Positions 43,717 through 53,334 of a stretch of 64,000 bases of DNA are shown here, piece after piece. Made by a program: the position numbers and the translations under genes. The notes under the pieces were generated by a model, which worked only from the letters and a program-made list of their open reading frames with translations, had not been told where the DNA came from and searched no databases. The first letter of the stretch is position 1; the number at the start of each line of letters is the position of its first letter. The stretch comes from Symbiodinium natans. Its lineage: Eukaryota > Sar > Dinophyceae > Suessiales > Symbiodiniaceae. Where the stretch lies: contig CAJNDS010000597.1 of assembly GCA_905221605.1 (NCBI GenBank), forward strand, positions 43,171 to 107,170. Reading direction: 5' to 3'.

Positions 43717-45048
43717 ATGGGGGAGATCTTCTCAAAGAAGGACCGCGGCAGTGATGGTGAGTGGTCTTTCTCCAAAGGACCCAAGCCCGGAGTCAAGTAC
43801 CGTGGCGGGGCGCCCCCTCAGCCACCGACCTGGAACTATGCGCGGGAAGATGTGCGTGCGTATGACAGGTATGAGAGAAAAGTGCGAGTGTGGGAAAGGC
43901 AAGTTTCCTCCTTCATGCCGAAGAACGAGGCCGCGATGATGCTCTACGTGTCTCTGAGAGGCGAGGCGGAAGAGGAGCTAGAGTTCATGGACATGGGCGA
44001 GATAGACTCGCCGAGCGGGATAGAGAATATCTTGCAGTCTTTGAGGCGGCCTCTCCAAACACGTGCAATCTACCTCAAGCGAAAGTTCCTGCGCGACTAT
44101 GAATACCTTGGTCGAAACAACAACGAATCGATCAGGTCCTTTTGCAACAGATATCACCGGACCGAGAAATCTTTGCTGGCTGCAAGGATCGACGTGAATG
44201 CGATGTATGATGCCGAGTCCCGTGGCAGCCGGTTGCTGGACAGGATGCGCCTTACTTCGGAACAGCAGCGCCTCATCCTTGTGGCGACGGGCCAGAGCTT
44301 GCACTTTGACAGCATACGCGAGTCGGCCCAGCTGCAGTTTCCTGAACATAGGGCGACGCCACCTGTGGCCTACCACCGGGAGTTCGAGAACGTGCAGCAT
44401 CGGACGTCTGGATATCCAGATGGCAGTCAGCGAGGAGCACCAAAGGGCGGCAAGGACCAAGGAAAAGGAGGCCGAGGACCGAAGGGCCACGGCAAGCATG
44501 GAAAAGTTCATCGTGCTTATGTTGCTGAAGAGGCGCCAGATGACGAAGACCAAGGCGAAGACGACATGCCGGGAATCCCGGAAGAAGACGACGACGACGC
44601 ACAGGGCGACGATGACGACGAGGAGCTTGTGCCCCAGGACGACCCCGAGAACATCGAGGACGTCATGCGCGAAGTGGCAGATTGCTTGACCGTGACTGCG
44701 AGAAGACTCCAAGGAGTCACCCTGGGAAGGAAATTCTCTGGAGGTGGCAGAGGCAAAGGTTTGGAGCAGCGTAAAAAGAATAGCCATTGCATGGCTTGCG
44801 GCCAGAAAGGCCACTGGCAAGGGGATGAGTCCTGCCCTGTGAGCGCCAAAGGCGGTCGCGGCTCCTCAGCCTCTTCCTCTACCACTTCGCTTCCGAAGGG
44901 CGACAGGCACGACAAGAAGAGCAGCGCCAAAGAAAGTCCTCACGGTGTTCCACCCAGCGGGCCTAGACAAGTCGGTTTCCTTCGAGAGCAGCAGCCCCGT
45001 CCAAGACCCCGAGGCCGAACTACGGGTCATACTTCACAACCTTCATGA
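43717..45048 (+). CDS. Gag capsid (UBN2-like) and CCHC nucleocapsid
   Basis: 443 residues that package element RNA. Residues about 38-230 are helix-rich with W-x-R and L-x-R-x2-L patterns and a segment E-S-I-R-S-F-C-N-R-Y typical of copia/UBN2 gag. A very acidic Asp/Glu block follows (about residues 265-315), then a zinc knuckle C-M-A-C-G-Q-K-G-H-W-Q-G-D-E-S-C near 44788-44835. Its last spacing is six residues rather than the usual four. The end is Ser-, Lys- and Arg-rich. The frame is followed by protease in the -1 frame, so gag-pol could be joined by a frameshift or split by a mutation. Confidence 0.8.
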   Translation: MGEIFSKKDRGSDGEWSFSKGPKPGVKYRGGAPPQPPTWNYAREDVRAYDRYERKVRVWERQVSSFMPKNEAAMMLYVSLRGEAEEELEFMDMGEIDSPSGIENILQSLRRPLQTRAIYLKRKFLRDYEYLGRNNNESIRSFCNRYHRTEKSLLAARIDVNAMYDAESRGSRLLDRMRLTSEQQRLILVATGQSLHFDSIRESAQLQFPEHRATPPVAYHREFENVQHRTSGYPDGSQRGAPKGGKDQGKGGRGPKGHGKHGKVHRAYVAEEAPDDEDQGEDDMPGIPEEDDDDAQGDDDDEELVPQDDPENIEDVMREVADCLTVTARRLQGVTLGRKFSGGGRGKGLEQRKKNSHCMACGQKGHWQGDESCPVSAKGGRGSSASSSTTSLPKGDRHDKKSSAKESPHGVPPSGPRQVGFLREQQPRPRPRGRTTGHTSQPS

Positions 45049-46325
45049 CTGCGTTTGTTGGGCCTCCTCAAGAAGTTTTCCTTAGTCGTCCTGGGGATTA
45101 TGCTGGATTCGCTGTTCTTGACACCGCCTGTCAGAGAAGTTTGTGTAGCAAGACATGGTTGAACAGCCACCGTGAGCAACTTAGGAGTTTCAAGCTGGAT
45201 GCGAAGCTGAGACCCGAGAACGAAGGCTTTCAGTTCGGCACCGGGCCCATCCAAATCAGCAGTGAGCATGCGTACTTCCCAACATGTCTAGATGGCACCT
45301 TGCAAACATGTTCGCTGTTTGGAGCTTCAGTGATGGATGGTGGCAGTGAGATACCGCTGTTGTTGAGCTTGGGAATGATTTCGAAGAAACTCAAAGCCGT
45401 TCTGGATTTCCCCAAAGGTGTTGCCTACCTTGGGGTGTTCGGCGTAGAGGTCCCCATCGTCAAGATCAGTGGGCACGTCTGTTTGGCCCTGAACAAGTTC
45501 CCCAAGAAGCATTTTGCGCAATGGAAGTCACTGAGCAGCGTTCTGGATCAAGGTGACCCAGACGTGGAGTTTGTGACAGCCCCTGCCTCAGAGACCTCGC
45601 CAACACATGTTCACATCGCTGCCGCCACCTCAATGGCTTCAGAAGTGGCGCAAAATGGTGCTGATGTTCCTCGGCGCCGAGATGCAGCTCCTGCGCTTCA
45701 TGGCGCAGACGGTTCGCCTTCGACTTCGACCACGCTCTTGGCTGGTGCACCAGGACCCGATGCACCAGCGGTGGACCGACAACTTGATCAACTACCTCCA
45801 GATGCCCTGCGAACATCCCGCGGCGATGCTGGCTCGAAGCGGCAATCGCCACGGCCAGTTCCAAAAGTGTTGCCAGTGCGGAACAAGGTGTGGAAATGGG
45901 TGCACGGAGCGTGGGAAGAGCTGCCCTCTACACCATCGCAGCGGCCGTTGCCTCCCTCTCGCACATATGGAGCGAAACGGGAATGGGCGATCCGGTTGTT
46001 GCCGGGGATGGACGTGCAATGCTCAACGGCTTCTTCTTCGGGGAGCCGGTCGGTGACTGGACTGACGGCAAAGGCCAAACCTTCGCCGCCCTGTCGGAGC
46101 GAACTGGACGTCACGGAGGCCGAGGTTCGTTCCATGCGGATGGAGGGCAGTCACCAACAAGGGCAAGCAGTGTTGCAGCAGACGAGGGCCCGAGCAGCCC
46201 AGCGCATGCAGGCGGTGGGCAGCGATGCTCTTCAGCAGGCCCCGGCCGAAGAGGAGCAGGAGAACGAGCAGATCGACGACGACCTGAGCACCTACGACTG
46301 GAGCCTGGTGCCACCTCAGGATTGA
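45045..46325 (+). CDS. Retropepsin-like aspartic protease region
   Basis: 426 residues. The catalytic motif reads A-V-L-D-T-A-C-Q-R (Asp codon at 45120-45122), where most retropepsins have D-[ST]-G. Downstream hydrophobic strands and I-P-L-L-L-S-L-G-M follow the retropepsin pattern, so the fold is likely kept. The protease would cut the polyprotein. The last two thirds are Pro/Ser/Gln-rich linker. The frame ends at a TGA (46323-46325) next to a GGGGG run, and the -1 frame continues directly with protein-like sequence. Confidence 0.7.
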   Translation: MTAFVGPPQEVFLSRPGDYAGFAVLDTACQRSLCSKTWLNSHREQLRSFKLDAKLRPENEGFQFGTGPIQISSEHAYFPTCLDGTLQTCSLFGASVMDGGSEIPLLLSLGMISKKLKAVLDFPKGVAYLGVFGVEVPIVKISGHVCLALNKFPKKHFAQWKSLSSVLDQGDPDVEFVTAPASETSPTHVHIAAATSMASEVAQNGADVPRRRDAAPALHGADGSPSTSTTLLAGAPGPDAPAVDRQLDQLPPDALRTSRGDAGSKRQSPRPVPKVLPVRNKVWKWVHGAWEELPSTPSQRPLPPSRTYGAKREWAIRLLPGMDVQCSTASSSGSRSVTGLTAKAKPSPPCRSELDVTEAEVRSMRMEGSHQQGQAVLQQTRARAAQRMQAVGSDALQQAPAEEEQENEQIDDDLSTYDWSLVPPQD

Positions 46326-47720
46326 GGCGGGGGCATCAAACATGGCTCGTGAGCGAGGTGCGCAAGGCGCGCGAGAACTACAGCTTCGAGGTTGAGCAGC
46401 ACCAGGAGATGCCCTTTTACAAGAGCGTCTATAGCCTGCCAAAGATTGACGTGCTTGAAATCTTCGCGGGCACGGCCGGCATCACCATGACGGCGCGGCA
46501 CTACGGCCTCACGGCGCTCCAGCCCCTCGACTTTGTCTACGGCCAGGATCTCAATGACAAGGAGCAGACCAATACGTTAAAAACCGCGGTGCGGCAGCTG
46601 AGACCACTTTTCCTTGTGTGTCGGTGGCCCCACAAGAATGCCGGCGACGCACAACTTGGCAACCTCGATGACCTGTGCAACCTCGGAGCCTGGGCTTGCC
46701 GTGAACAATGTCACCATGGTCGGCTATTCCTTGGAGAGCACGACCCACGCGGCCGATTCTGGCAACGTGAGTGTGCAGCCTCCCTCTTGGAAATCAAGGA
46801 TGTGCATAAAACCGTGTGCCACGCAGGTGCTTATGGAGAGGAGGACGAGCAAGGATATCCTACGACCCAGCAGCACCAATGGATCTCAAACAGCCGGGCG
46901 GTGCTGGACCGGTTGGGGAACAAGCTCACCGAGGAACAGCTGATGTACTGCCAGGACCAGCCTACGAAGTCCGTGCACAAGAAGGGTTACCCGTGCTTTG
47001 GTTTGATATCTTCGGTGCTTGGAGGTGTCCAGGAAGAGGCTAGGCGACGTTTCCCTTCTCGGTTTCAGCATAAGACCTTCGATGTGATGTACGCGCGGCC
47101 TCTGAACGACCCGGAGACCTGGAAGCAAGTACTGAACGAGATTGAGCAGCGCTTCTCCAACACCCATAAGAAGCCCTTCAACCTCAATCCCGGCGACCCT
47201 CTTCGAGAAGTTCTTAGTCAACTCGTGCCGTGGCAACTGGAACGCGTGCAAGCTGCCTGGACACCACAGTCCCGGCGATGGCCACAGGATATACCCTTCA
47301 CGCATCGAGGCGCAGCGCTGATGCTCACCACTGGGGAAGTTGCGATAGAATCCGAGGACCTTTCCCAGGTGACCTATCCCAAACAGCGCTTTGCCAAGCC
47401 GATCCGTGTGGCTGTGTTCTTCTACGGTGTGCCAAACAAACCACCTGAAGCTCAGGAGACGAGTCCCGATGAGCCACCAGGACAGTCAAGCACGCGACCT
47501 CTGCATGGTTTCGACACCGAGCTGTGGTTCGAGGACCCGCCGCGGGAGGTGGACAAGAAGCTGCAGTACAGTTTGGCCCGTTTGCACGTAAATATGGGTC
47601 ACCCCGCACGGGCCGAGTTGATACGCATGTTGGCGGCCAGCGGCAACCTTTCTCGAAAAGTGCTGCAGGGACTTGACTGCTTGAGGTGCGGCAGCTGCCT
47701 GAGAATGCAGAAGCCAAGGC
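46326..47720 (+). CDS. Methyltransferase-like domain plus integrase N-terminal zinc finger
   Basis: At 46441-46490 the frame encodes I-D-V-L-E-I-F-A-G-T-A-G-I-T-M, resembling motif I (F-x-G-x-G) of class I, especially C5-cytosine, methyltransferases; an acidic Y-G-Q-D-L-N-D follows. A later G-E-H-D-P-R-G-R-F-W sits where related dinoflagellate polyproteins have an E-N-P motif. The Pro-Cys catalytic motif is not visible, so catalysis is doubtful. At about 47580-47690 H-V-N-M-G-H...C-L-R-C-G-S-C is the HHCC finger of integrase (gag-pre-integrase). Capture of cytosine methyltransferases by dinoflagellate retrotransposons has been reported; whether this domain descends from them needs a profile search. 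Confidence 0.6.
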
Positions 47721-50700
47721 CTCTCCGCCGGTGTCTTCGGTGGCACCCATCTTCACCGGCTACTTCGGCGAGGTGCTGCAGGCAGATTTGGTCTACATCA
47801 GGATCATCACCGGCACCGCCATCCCCGTGATCGGCGTCACCTGCGAGGCGACGAACTACCACGCCAGCAAAGCCCTGACCTCCAGGAACCCTTCGGAAGT
47901 ACTCCAATGCCTTTTGGACATCTGGTACCGTCCTCTTGGGCTCCCTTTGCACTTCAAGTGTGACGCTGGGGGAGAGTTTGCGGCCGATGTAGCCGCCTGG
48001 CATGGACGAAGTGGTGTGCTACATGAGGTAATACCTGCAGAAGCTCACCATCGCCTTGGCAAAATCGAGCGCCGAAACAGCCTCATGAGGACCCTTGCCG
48101 AGCGCATCATCGACGAGCGGGGCATCCACACCATCGAGGAGCTGAACAAGGTCCTGCCCGCCGTCACCTTCAGCATGAACAGCAGCACCTCTTCGTACGG
48201 AAGATCTCCCTTCCAGGCAGTTTTCGGCAGAGTGCCGAGGCCATTGGGAGATATCTGTTCCGATCCAAGGTCCCTCGTGCTTTCACCAGAAGCTGGAGAA
48301 AAACGGTTGGCGCCAGAACTTCTGCGTGCTGACGCCCTCAAGGCCCTGGCAGAGTTCAACTCTTCCAGCGCCATTCGGCGCGCTTTGCTGAGAAAGACGC
48401 GACATCAAGATGCCAATGACTTCCAGGCTGGACAACCCATTGCTTATTGGCGATGGTCAGGGCGTTCCCGTCAGCATAAAAAAGGTGCTTGGTGTTTGGG
48501 CCGCTTCCTTTCACTAGATCCGGACAGGAAATCTTTGTGGTTACAGGTCGGAAGCACTACTGTCAAGGTCGCGGCCAACCAAGTACGTCGAGCTTGCGGA
48601 TGGGAAGAATGGACACCGAGCACCGAGGATGTGAAGACTCTCCGCGATGCTGAGAACAACCTCAAAGATGCCATGTGGGAAGACCACACCGAAGAACCTC
48701 CAGGTGAACTTCAAGAACCAACTGGCGACCCGGGCGACAACCTGCTACCGCCTCCAGGACTACCGCCCGAGCTGCAACAACTACAGGACTACTGGAGGTA
48801 CACACAAGAGGGTGTGAGTCGAGTGCACGTTGCGCCACGGCGTGAGCTTTACGTACCGCAACCTCACGAGTGTGACTTCAACCTCGAGGACCTGGCAGAA
48901 GCACGCAGGACACACCGCAACGAAGGAGACGAACAACTTCCTGAAGACCAGTGGCGCGACCCTTCGAGCCATCACACCTTCGAGGAGCCGTGGACCGGTT
49001 CTACTACCTTCTTTTGGAAGCTTGCTCCTGGAGACCAACCTCAAAGGACACGTGAACTACCACGACCGCTTCCCCCAGCTCCAGTTGAAGTTGTTCCACT
49101 ACCACAACCCGACGACGCTCGACAGCAGCAGCAGACTCGCAGCCCGAGGCCCAAGGACGATGATAGCAGTCGTCGGCGGACTCACATCCAGCAGCAACAG
49201 CAGACTCACGTGGGGCCCGTCTTTCAGCAAATTGTGGCGCAAGACAACAGGTCTATCCAGTTCAGTGTCCCAGCTTCGCCTGTGCCACCTACACCGAGGA
49301 GTACCAGGAGGGGGCGTTCCAGGACACCGCTGACGAGAAGGGTCACCAGTGACCGTCGTCAAGAGGCGCTGCAGTACGACAGTGCACAGTACGACAGCGC
49401 CCAGTACGCCTCTCCAGCCTTGAGCCCAGGACTGCCCGCTACACCTTTGAACGCAGCGCCTGGGACTCCAGACTACACGTCGCTTCCGCTGCGACAACCT
49501 CCACTTGAACCAGGTGGACACGTCACGCACAACGAGCACCACGATGCTAACGACACAGATGCACAGGAGACTCAGCCAAACCTTGCTGAGCAAGCGTCAG
49601 CTTCCACTCGGCCAGCTCAAGTGCAGGCCATGGAAACGCCCGAGGAAGAGCTACCCACTCTACCTCAGAAGCCGGCGGCAGTTCTTGTGACGAGCAGGCC
49701 GCTGAACTTCAACTACCACGACAACGGCGAGGTGACGCTCCGGGACTACCAAGACGACGGCGGCTACAACAACATTCCCTTCAAGCGGAACTACTTTTAC
49801 AAGTGCTACCTGAACAGCGGCGTCCGCAAGAAGGAGATGAACGAGGCCGGCGTGACCGAGGAGCCCGAAAGGAGCGACGAGTCCTCGGACGACAACTCGA
49901 TGAGCACATCAAACTCCAGGACCCACAGCCGAAAAGAGCTTAAACAACTTGACCGAGAAATTCCCTGGAGACAGCTGACAATTCTCCCGAAGCCTCAGCT
50001 GGACGCCTACCTCGAGGCCACTCGTGTCGAGAACGACAACTGGATGTCGTGGGGCGGGATTCAACCAATATCCCACCGGGAGGCCAAGCGCATCCTGGGC
50101 GACGCGAAGCTGTCCCACCGCATACTCAAGTCGCGGGCAGCCTACCGGGACAAGTCGAAAGGCATAGGTCCCTTGAGACCCAAGTGCCGTGTGGTCATCA
50201 TAGGCTGTGCTGACCCGGATTTGTTCCAGATAACCCGGGATTCACCAACTCCGACAAGACTCTCGGAATCGCTGCTTATGACAATAGCCGCGGCCGGCAT
50301 CAACAAGGAGTACAACTACACTGGTGAACGCTGGCACTTGTGGGCGTCAGATGCCAAATCGGCATTTCTTCAAGGAGATCAAGATGCTTCAGAGCGCAAC
50401 GGCCCATTGTACATGCGGCCCCCAAGGGACCCTTTGATCGAGGCCACCGGCAGCTTCCCAGCCGAGCTTTACCTTGTGACAGGCAACTGCTATGGATTGC
50501 CCAACGCGCCAAGAGTTTGGTACCTGCGAGTGCACAAGACCATGCTCGAGCGCGGCTTCAAGCGGCATTCGTTCGACAGATGCTTGTACTACTACGTCGG
50601 CGACGGCAACAAGCTCCAAGCAGTGGTGATCATCCACGTCGACGACTTCCTCGCGACGTACAGCGAGAGCTTCCCACTGCACCTGTTGGAGAACATGTTC

Positions 50701-50865
50701 GTGTGGGGCAGCATCACCAAGGTGACGACCGAGGAGCACGCCGTGTACCGTGGAAAGGAGATACGGCTTCACCAAGAAGGCAGCCGCTTCAAGTACTTGG
50801 TGACTCAGTCCGAGTTCATCGAGGGCATGGAAGGAGGCAAGATCGCTCGCAAGCTGCAAACTTGA
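47686..50865 (+). CDS. Integrase core and reverse transcriptase
   Basis: 1059 open codons; the functional part starts near 47725 after a -1-type shift from the HHCC finger. The integrase triad is visible as L-Q-A-D-L-V-Y (Asp about 47785), F-K-C-D-A-G-G-E-F (Asp 47962) and G-K-I-E-R-R-N (Glu 48067). A long Pro/Gln-rich linker (about 48650-49700) separates it from the copia-type reverse transcriptase: A-S-D-A-K-S-A-F-L-Q-G-D (about 50347), C-Y-G-L-P-N-A-P-R-V-W-Y (about 50488) and H-V-D-D-F-L-A-T-Y (V-D-D at 50638-50646). The frame stops at 50863 just before RNase H, which is in the -1 frame. This part integrates element DNA and makes it from RNA. Confidence 0.9.
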   Translation: MRQLPENAEAKASPPVSSVAPIFTGYFGEVLQADLVYIRIITGTAIPVIGVTCEATNYHASKALTSRNPSEVLQCLLDIWYRPLGLPLHFKCDAGGEFAADVAAWHGRSGVLHEVIPAEAHHRLGKIERRNSLMRTLAERIIDERGIHTIEELNKVLPAVTFSMNSSTSSYGRSPFQAVFGRVPRPLGDICSDPRSLVLSPEAGEKRLAPELLRADALKALAEFNSSSAIRRALLRKTRHQDANDFQAGQPIAYWRWSGRSRQHKKGAWCLGRFLSLDPDRKSLWLQVGSTTVKVAANQVRRACGWEEWTPSTEDVKTLRDAENNLKDAMWEDHTEEPPGELQEPTGDPGDNLLPPPGLPPELQQLQDYWRYTQEGVSRVHVAPRRELYVPQPHECDFNLEDLAEARRTHRNEGDEQLPEDQWRDPSSHHTFEEPWTGSTTFFWKLAPGDQPQRTRELPRPLPPAPVEVVPLPQPDDARQQQQTRSPRPKDDDSSRRRTHIQQQQQTHVGPVFQQIVAQDNRSIQFSVPASPVPPTPRSTRRGRSRTPLTRRVTSDRRQEALQYDSAQYDSAQYASPALSPGLPATPLNAAPGTPDYTSLPLRQPPLEPGGHVTHNEHHDANDTDAQETQPNLAEQASASTRPAQVQAMETPEEELPTLPQKPAAVLVTSRPLNFNYHDNGEVTLRDYQDDGGYNNIPFKRNYFYKCYLNSGVRKKEMNEAGVTEEPERSDESSDDNSMSTSNSRTHSRKELKQLDREIPWRQLTILPKPQLDAYLEATRVENDNWMSWGGIQPISHREAKRILGDAKLSHRILKSRAAYRDKSKGIGPLRPKCRVVIIGCADPDLFQITRDSPTPTRLSESLLMTIAAAGINKEYNYTGERWHLWASDAKSAFLQGDQDASERNGPLYMRPPRDPLIEATGSFPAELYLVTGNCYGLPNAPRVWYLRVHKTMLERGFKRHSFDRCLYYYVGDGNKLQAVVIIHVDDFLATYSESFPLHLLENMFVWGSITKVTTEEHAVYRGKEIRLHQEGSRFKYLVTQSEFIEGMEGGKIARKLQT

Positions 50866-51644
50866 CGCCCAGTGAATGGGCAGACTTTCGCAGCGTCAGC
50901 GGCAGCCTGCAGTGGATTGCCGGCCAGACAAGGCCAGAAATCGGACCCTTGGTTTCGTTGAGTAACCGGGGAAAGGCTACCGACTACAAGGACCTCCAGC
51001 GACTCTACGAAGCGGTGGAGTTCTTAAAAGCCACTCCTCGAGATGGTTTAGTTTACCAGGACATCGCCCTGAATAAGGACAGCTGCTTCGTGACCTACAC
51101 CGACTCCAGCTTTGCTAACGCCGAGCTCAAATCGCAGTACGGCGTCCTTGTCTTCCTGAGCCAGGTCCGCGTGACCGCCGTGATCACGAAAGGGACGCTA
51201 GTGGACTGGAAGTCGGCAAGGTCGGCAAGAGTTTGTAGGTCAACGCTGGCAGCCGAGGCAAGTGCTGCAGACGAGGGCTCTGACAGAGCAGGCTTCGCGA
51301 ACCTCTGCTTGAGTGAGCTTTTCACAGGACATCAAGCACTCAAGGCACCACCTGTTTTCCCGAATGTTCAAGTAACAGATGCCAAGAGTTTGTATGACAC
51401 TGTGATAGCTGAAAATCCTGGAGTCAGCGACAAACGCTCTCTGATAAATATCAGGAGCATACAGCAGTGTGTGAAGCCTGAAGACTTTCGGTGGGTGCCA
51501 ACAAGCCTTATGGCAGCCGATGGTCTCACGAAGCTAGATTGGAAGCTGACTGAGATTTTGAACAAGTTCCTTAGGGACCCGAAGCTTCAACTCACTGATC
51601 AAGTCCAAAAAGAAAGTAAGACCAGTGTGAAAGATCGTGCTTAG
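50866..51644 (+). CDS. Copia RNase H domain
   Basis: Begins at L-T-P-S-E-W, the standard start of this region after copia reverse transcriptase, followed by G-S-L-Q-W-I-A-G-Q-T-R-P-E. Catalytic residues are visible: Y-T-D-S-S-F (51102), L-A-A-E-A-S (Glu 51255), V-T-D-A-K-S (51378) and M-A-A-D-G-L-T-K (51519). The stop codon TAG (51642-51644) lies 17 bases inside the 3' LTR, so the last residues are LTR-encoded. It degrades the RNA strand of the cDNA hybrid. Confidence 0.88.
51607..51620 (+). promoter_or_regulatory. Candidate polypurine tract
   Basis: AAAAAGAAAGTAAG ends five bases before the 3' LTR. Purine-rich except for one T; the likely primer for plus-strand synthesis. Confidence 0.5.
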
Positions 51645-51777
51645 CGCCATTGGACTTGAGCGCTTTCAGTGAACGAGCTTCTCCGAACTGTTACCTCTCG
51701 AGCGGCCGAGAGCCAAGACTTTCTTTAGAGCAAAAGGCGCCATGCTCTTTCGGTGTTAGAGATTGCAGTGCTGTCAG
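51626..51777 (+). repeat. 3' LTR, 152 bp
   Basis: Identical to the 5' LTR. Carries the pol stop codon at 51642-51644. Confidence 0.93.
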
Positions 51778-51783
51778 ACATAT

Positions 51784-51860
51784 AAGTCCGGGGTTGGGCA
51801 CTCCCAAAACAACTCTGGGTTGGGCACTGCAGGGAGACTCTGGGGGCTTTTTCTTTGGAC
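51784..51860. repeat. GGGGTTGGGCACTCC minisatellite
   Basis: Two to three imperfect units immediately right of the copia insertion; same family as 5690-5815 and 53335-53525. Confidence 0.7.
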
Positions 51861-52600
51861 GCAGCGGTGCAAGGTATCTACCGCCTAGCGGCAGGAAAGA
51901 GCAGACCTAGAGTCCGGTACATGAAAGGCACATTATGCTACTTATGAGCATAACCTCAGTGTATCACAAAAGCAGAACCGCTCCGAAGAGCCCAGCATCC
52001 TGCTGAGGATCGTACAGGTTGATATGTTTCTCCAAGGTGGGTAATACCACCCATGATCTTAACAGCATGGTAACGTGTACACAAGCCTTCTTCCGTGAAG
52101 AATGGCACGAGCAGCCATCCTCATAAACGCACCTCACGTGGTGTTTACAGAAGATCTCTCTCTCATCCCCAGAGCAGAGTCTTTCTATCCTCAAGGTGAG
52201 ATCATGTGGAATCTCAATAAAAGCATGTGTGGCAGATTGTTGCTCCCACGACGAAATTAGTTGTTGAATATTTGAAGTTCAGGGTCACGACGCCCTGTAG
52301 CGTCTTCGAATCCAGCTCCAAAGAGCCTGATGGCCTACGTCTCCCGAGTAATACAAAGACGGCAATGGTCCTCTAGCCTGCGCGCCTGCCAGACCCCATG
52401 AAGCCAAGGCCCCTGCTTACGATCGCTCAAATAGGAATAAAATTCAAAGGTGTATGAGAAGGGTCCAAGCCCTAATATGACGCAGCTGTACACCGCGCTG
52501 GATAACAGAGTATGAGATCTCGGACAAAAAGCAGCGCACCAGGTAAGTACATGAACAAGCTCATGACCGTAACACATGTTGCCATTGTTGACAAGCATAA
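51861..52600. other. Unassigned stretch
   Basis: No supported gene. A minus-strand frame at 51964-52194 is open for 76 residues without recognisable features. The sequence CAAATAGGAATAAAATTC near 52429 resembles CAAATAGGAATAGAATTC near 13006. Confidence 0.5.
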
Positions 52601-52664
52601 GTCTAGGCAATTTCATGTAGCTTTGAACTGCTTGGTATTGCGGAGATTTCTTCCAGCCCTCGCG

Positions 52665-53300
52665 TCAGTACTGAGCTGCTACCACCTGCCACACCGCATT
52701 GCCCTGTAGAGCATGTAGAAGTTTCGACACCCTGTCCGAGTTTGCTGTGCGCGCATTGATTTCGAGTAAGAACGTCGCCATGCCCTGCATTTCCGCTGTC
52801 AATGGCCTTTTTGAATGACATCTCATGACTGTGTCTCCCAAAAGGTTTTGTTTGAGGTCCTGAAGCTGCTGAAGCTGCTGAAGCTGCTGAAGCTGCTGAA
52901 GCAAGTCCAGGTCCTTGATTGGTGGCCTCTCCGAATCTTCCACCACCATTGCAATCTCTCCATCCCAAAGTCGGATCTCGCCAGCCCATCTCTTGTATTT
53001 TCTTGGGGCCTTTTCGGTGTCCGTTTGGTTTTCGCTCCAACACTTCGTGCACCAGTGCTGCCGCCATTGTGGTCTTGAGTTGAGGCATGGCGTGAGTCCT
53101 AGCACAGCCTTGTCTTTCCAGTTCTTTGCTGTTGTATACATGGTGGTGAGCGCCGTGTGTTCCCCCGACCTGAGCCAAACCACAAGACTGTAATCTTGCT
53201 TTATCACCTGCAGTTCTTGTTCGTTCCTCAGAGCAAGCTTCACCACTGCCACTGCAAATTCCTGCCGAATTCTCCATTGAGTCGCTCTGGATGTACGGCG
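52665..53300 (-). pseudogene. Conserved-looking dinoflagellate hypothetical protein, frame-broken
   Basis: On the minus strand one frame encodes helix-rich protein (near 53270-53130: F-A-V-A-V-V-K-L-A-L-R-N-E-Q). The middle (near 53085-52990: K-T-T-M-A-A-A-L-V-H-E-V-L-E-R) reads naturally only in a second frame. The first frame then returns (from about 52980: E-I-R-L-W-D-G-E-I-A-M-V-V) and includes an expanded Q-Q-L repeat (about 52860-52905). It ends H-A-L-Q-G-N-A-V-W-Q-V-V-A-A-Q-Y at a stop near 52665. The pattern resembles an uncharacterised multicopy dinoflagellate family I have seen, but I cannot name a function. Two compensating shifts suggest a pseudogene or assembly indels. Upstream lies the GGGCACTCC minisatellite, so a 5' exon, if any, is not seen. 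Confidence 0.5.
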
Positions 53301-53334
53301 TTGTCGGTGTCGACGCGACGGGGCTCGCGGCGTG

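Larger units (their letters stand above)
42764..51777 (+). mobile_element. Copia (Ty1) LTR retrotransposon, ~9.0 kb, with methyltransferase-like domain
   Basis: Two identical 152-bp LTRs (TGTGAAAG...GCTGTCAG) bound a coding region in the copia order: gag, protease, integrase, reverse transcriptase, RNase H. CATAT at 42759-42763 and 51779-51783 is a likely 5-bp target duplication, with one base (51778) left over next to the 3' LTR. A candidate primer binding site starting TGGCACCGGAGCC follows the 5' LTR, and a purine run (51607-51620) precedes the 3' LTR. Identical LTRs mean a recent insertion. The coding frame nevertheless shifts at about 43260-43520, 43705, 45040, 46325, 47720 and 50865. 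A methyltransferase-like segment lies between protease and integrase. Confidence 0.93.

Noticed and set aside
45466-45864. Minus-strand frames across the copia element
   Set aside because: Shadows of the plus-strand polyprotein without their own motifs.
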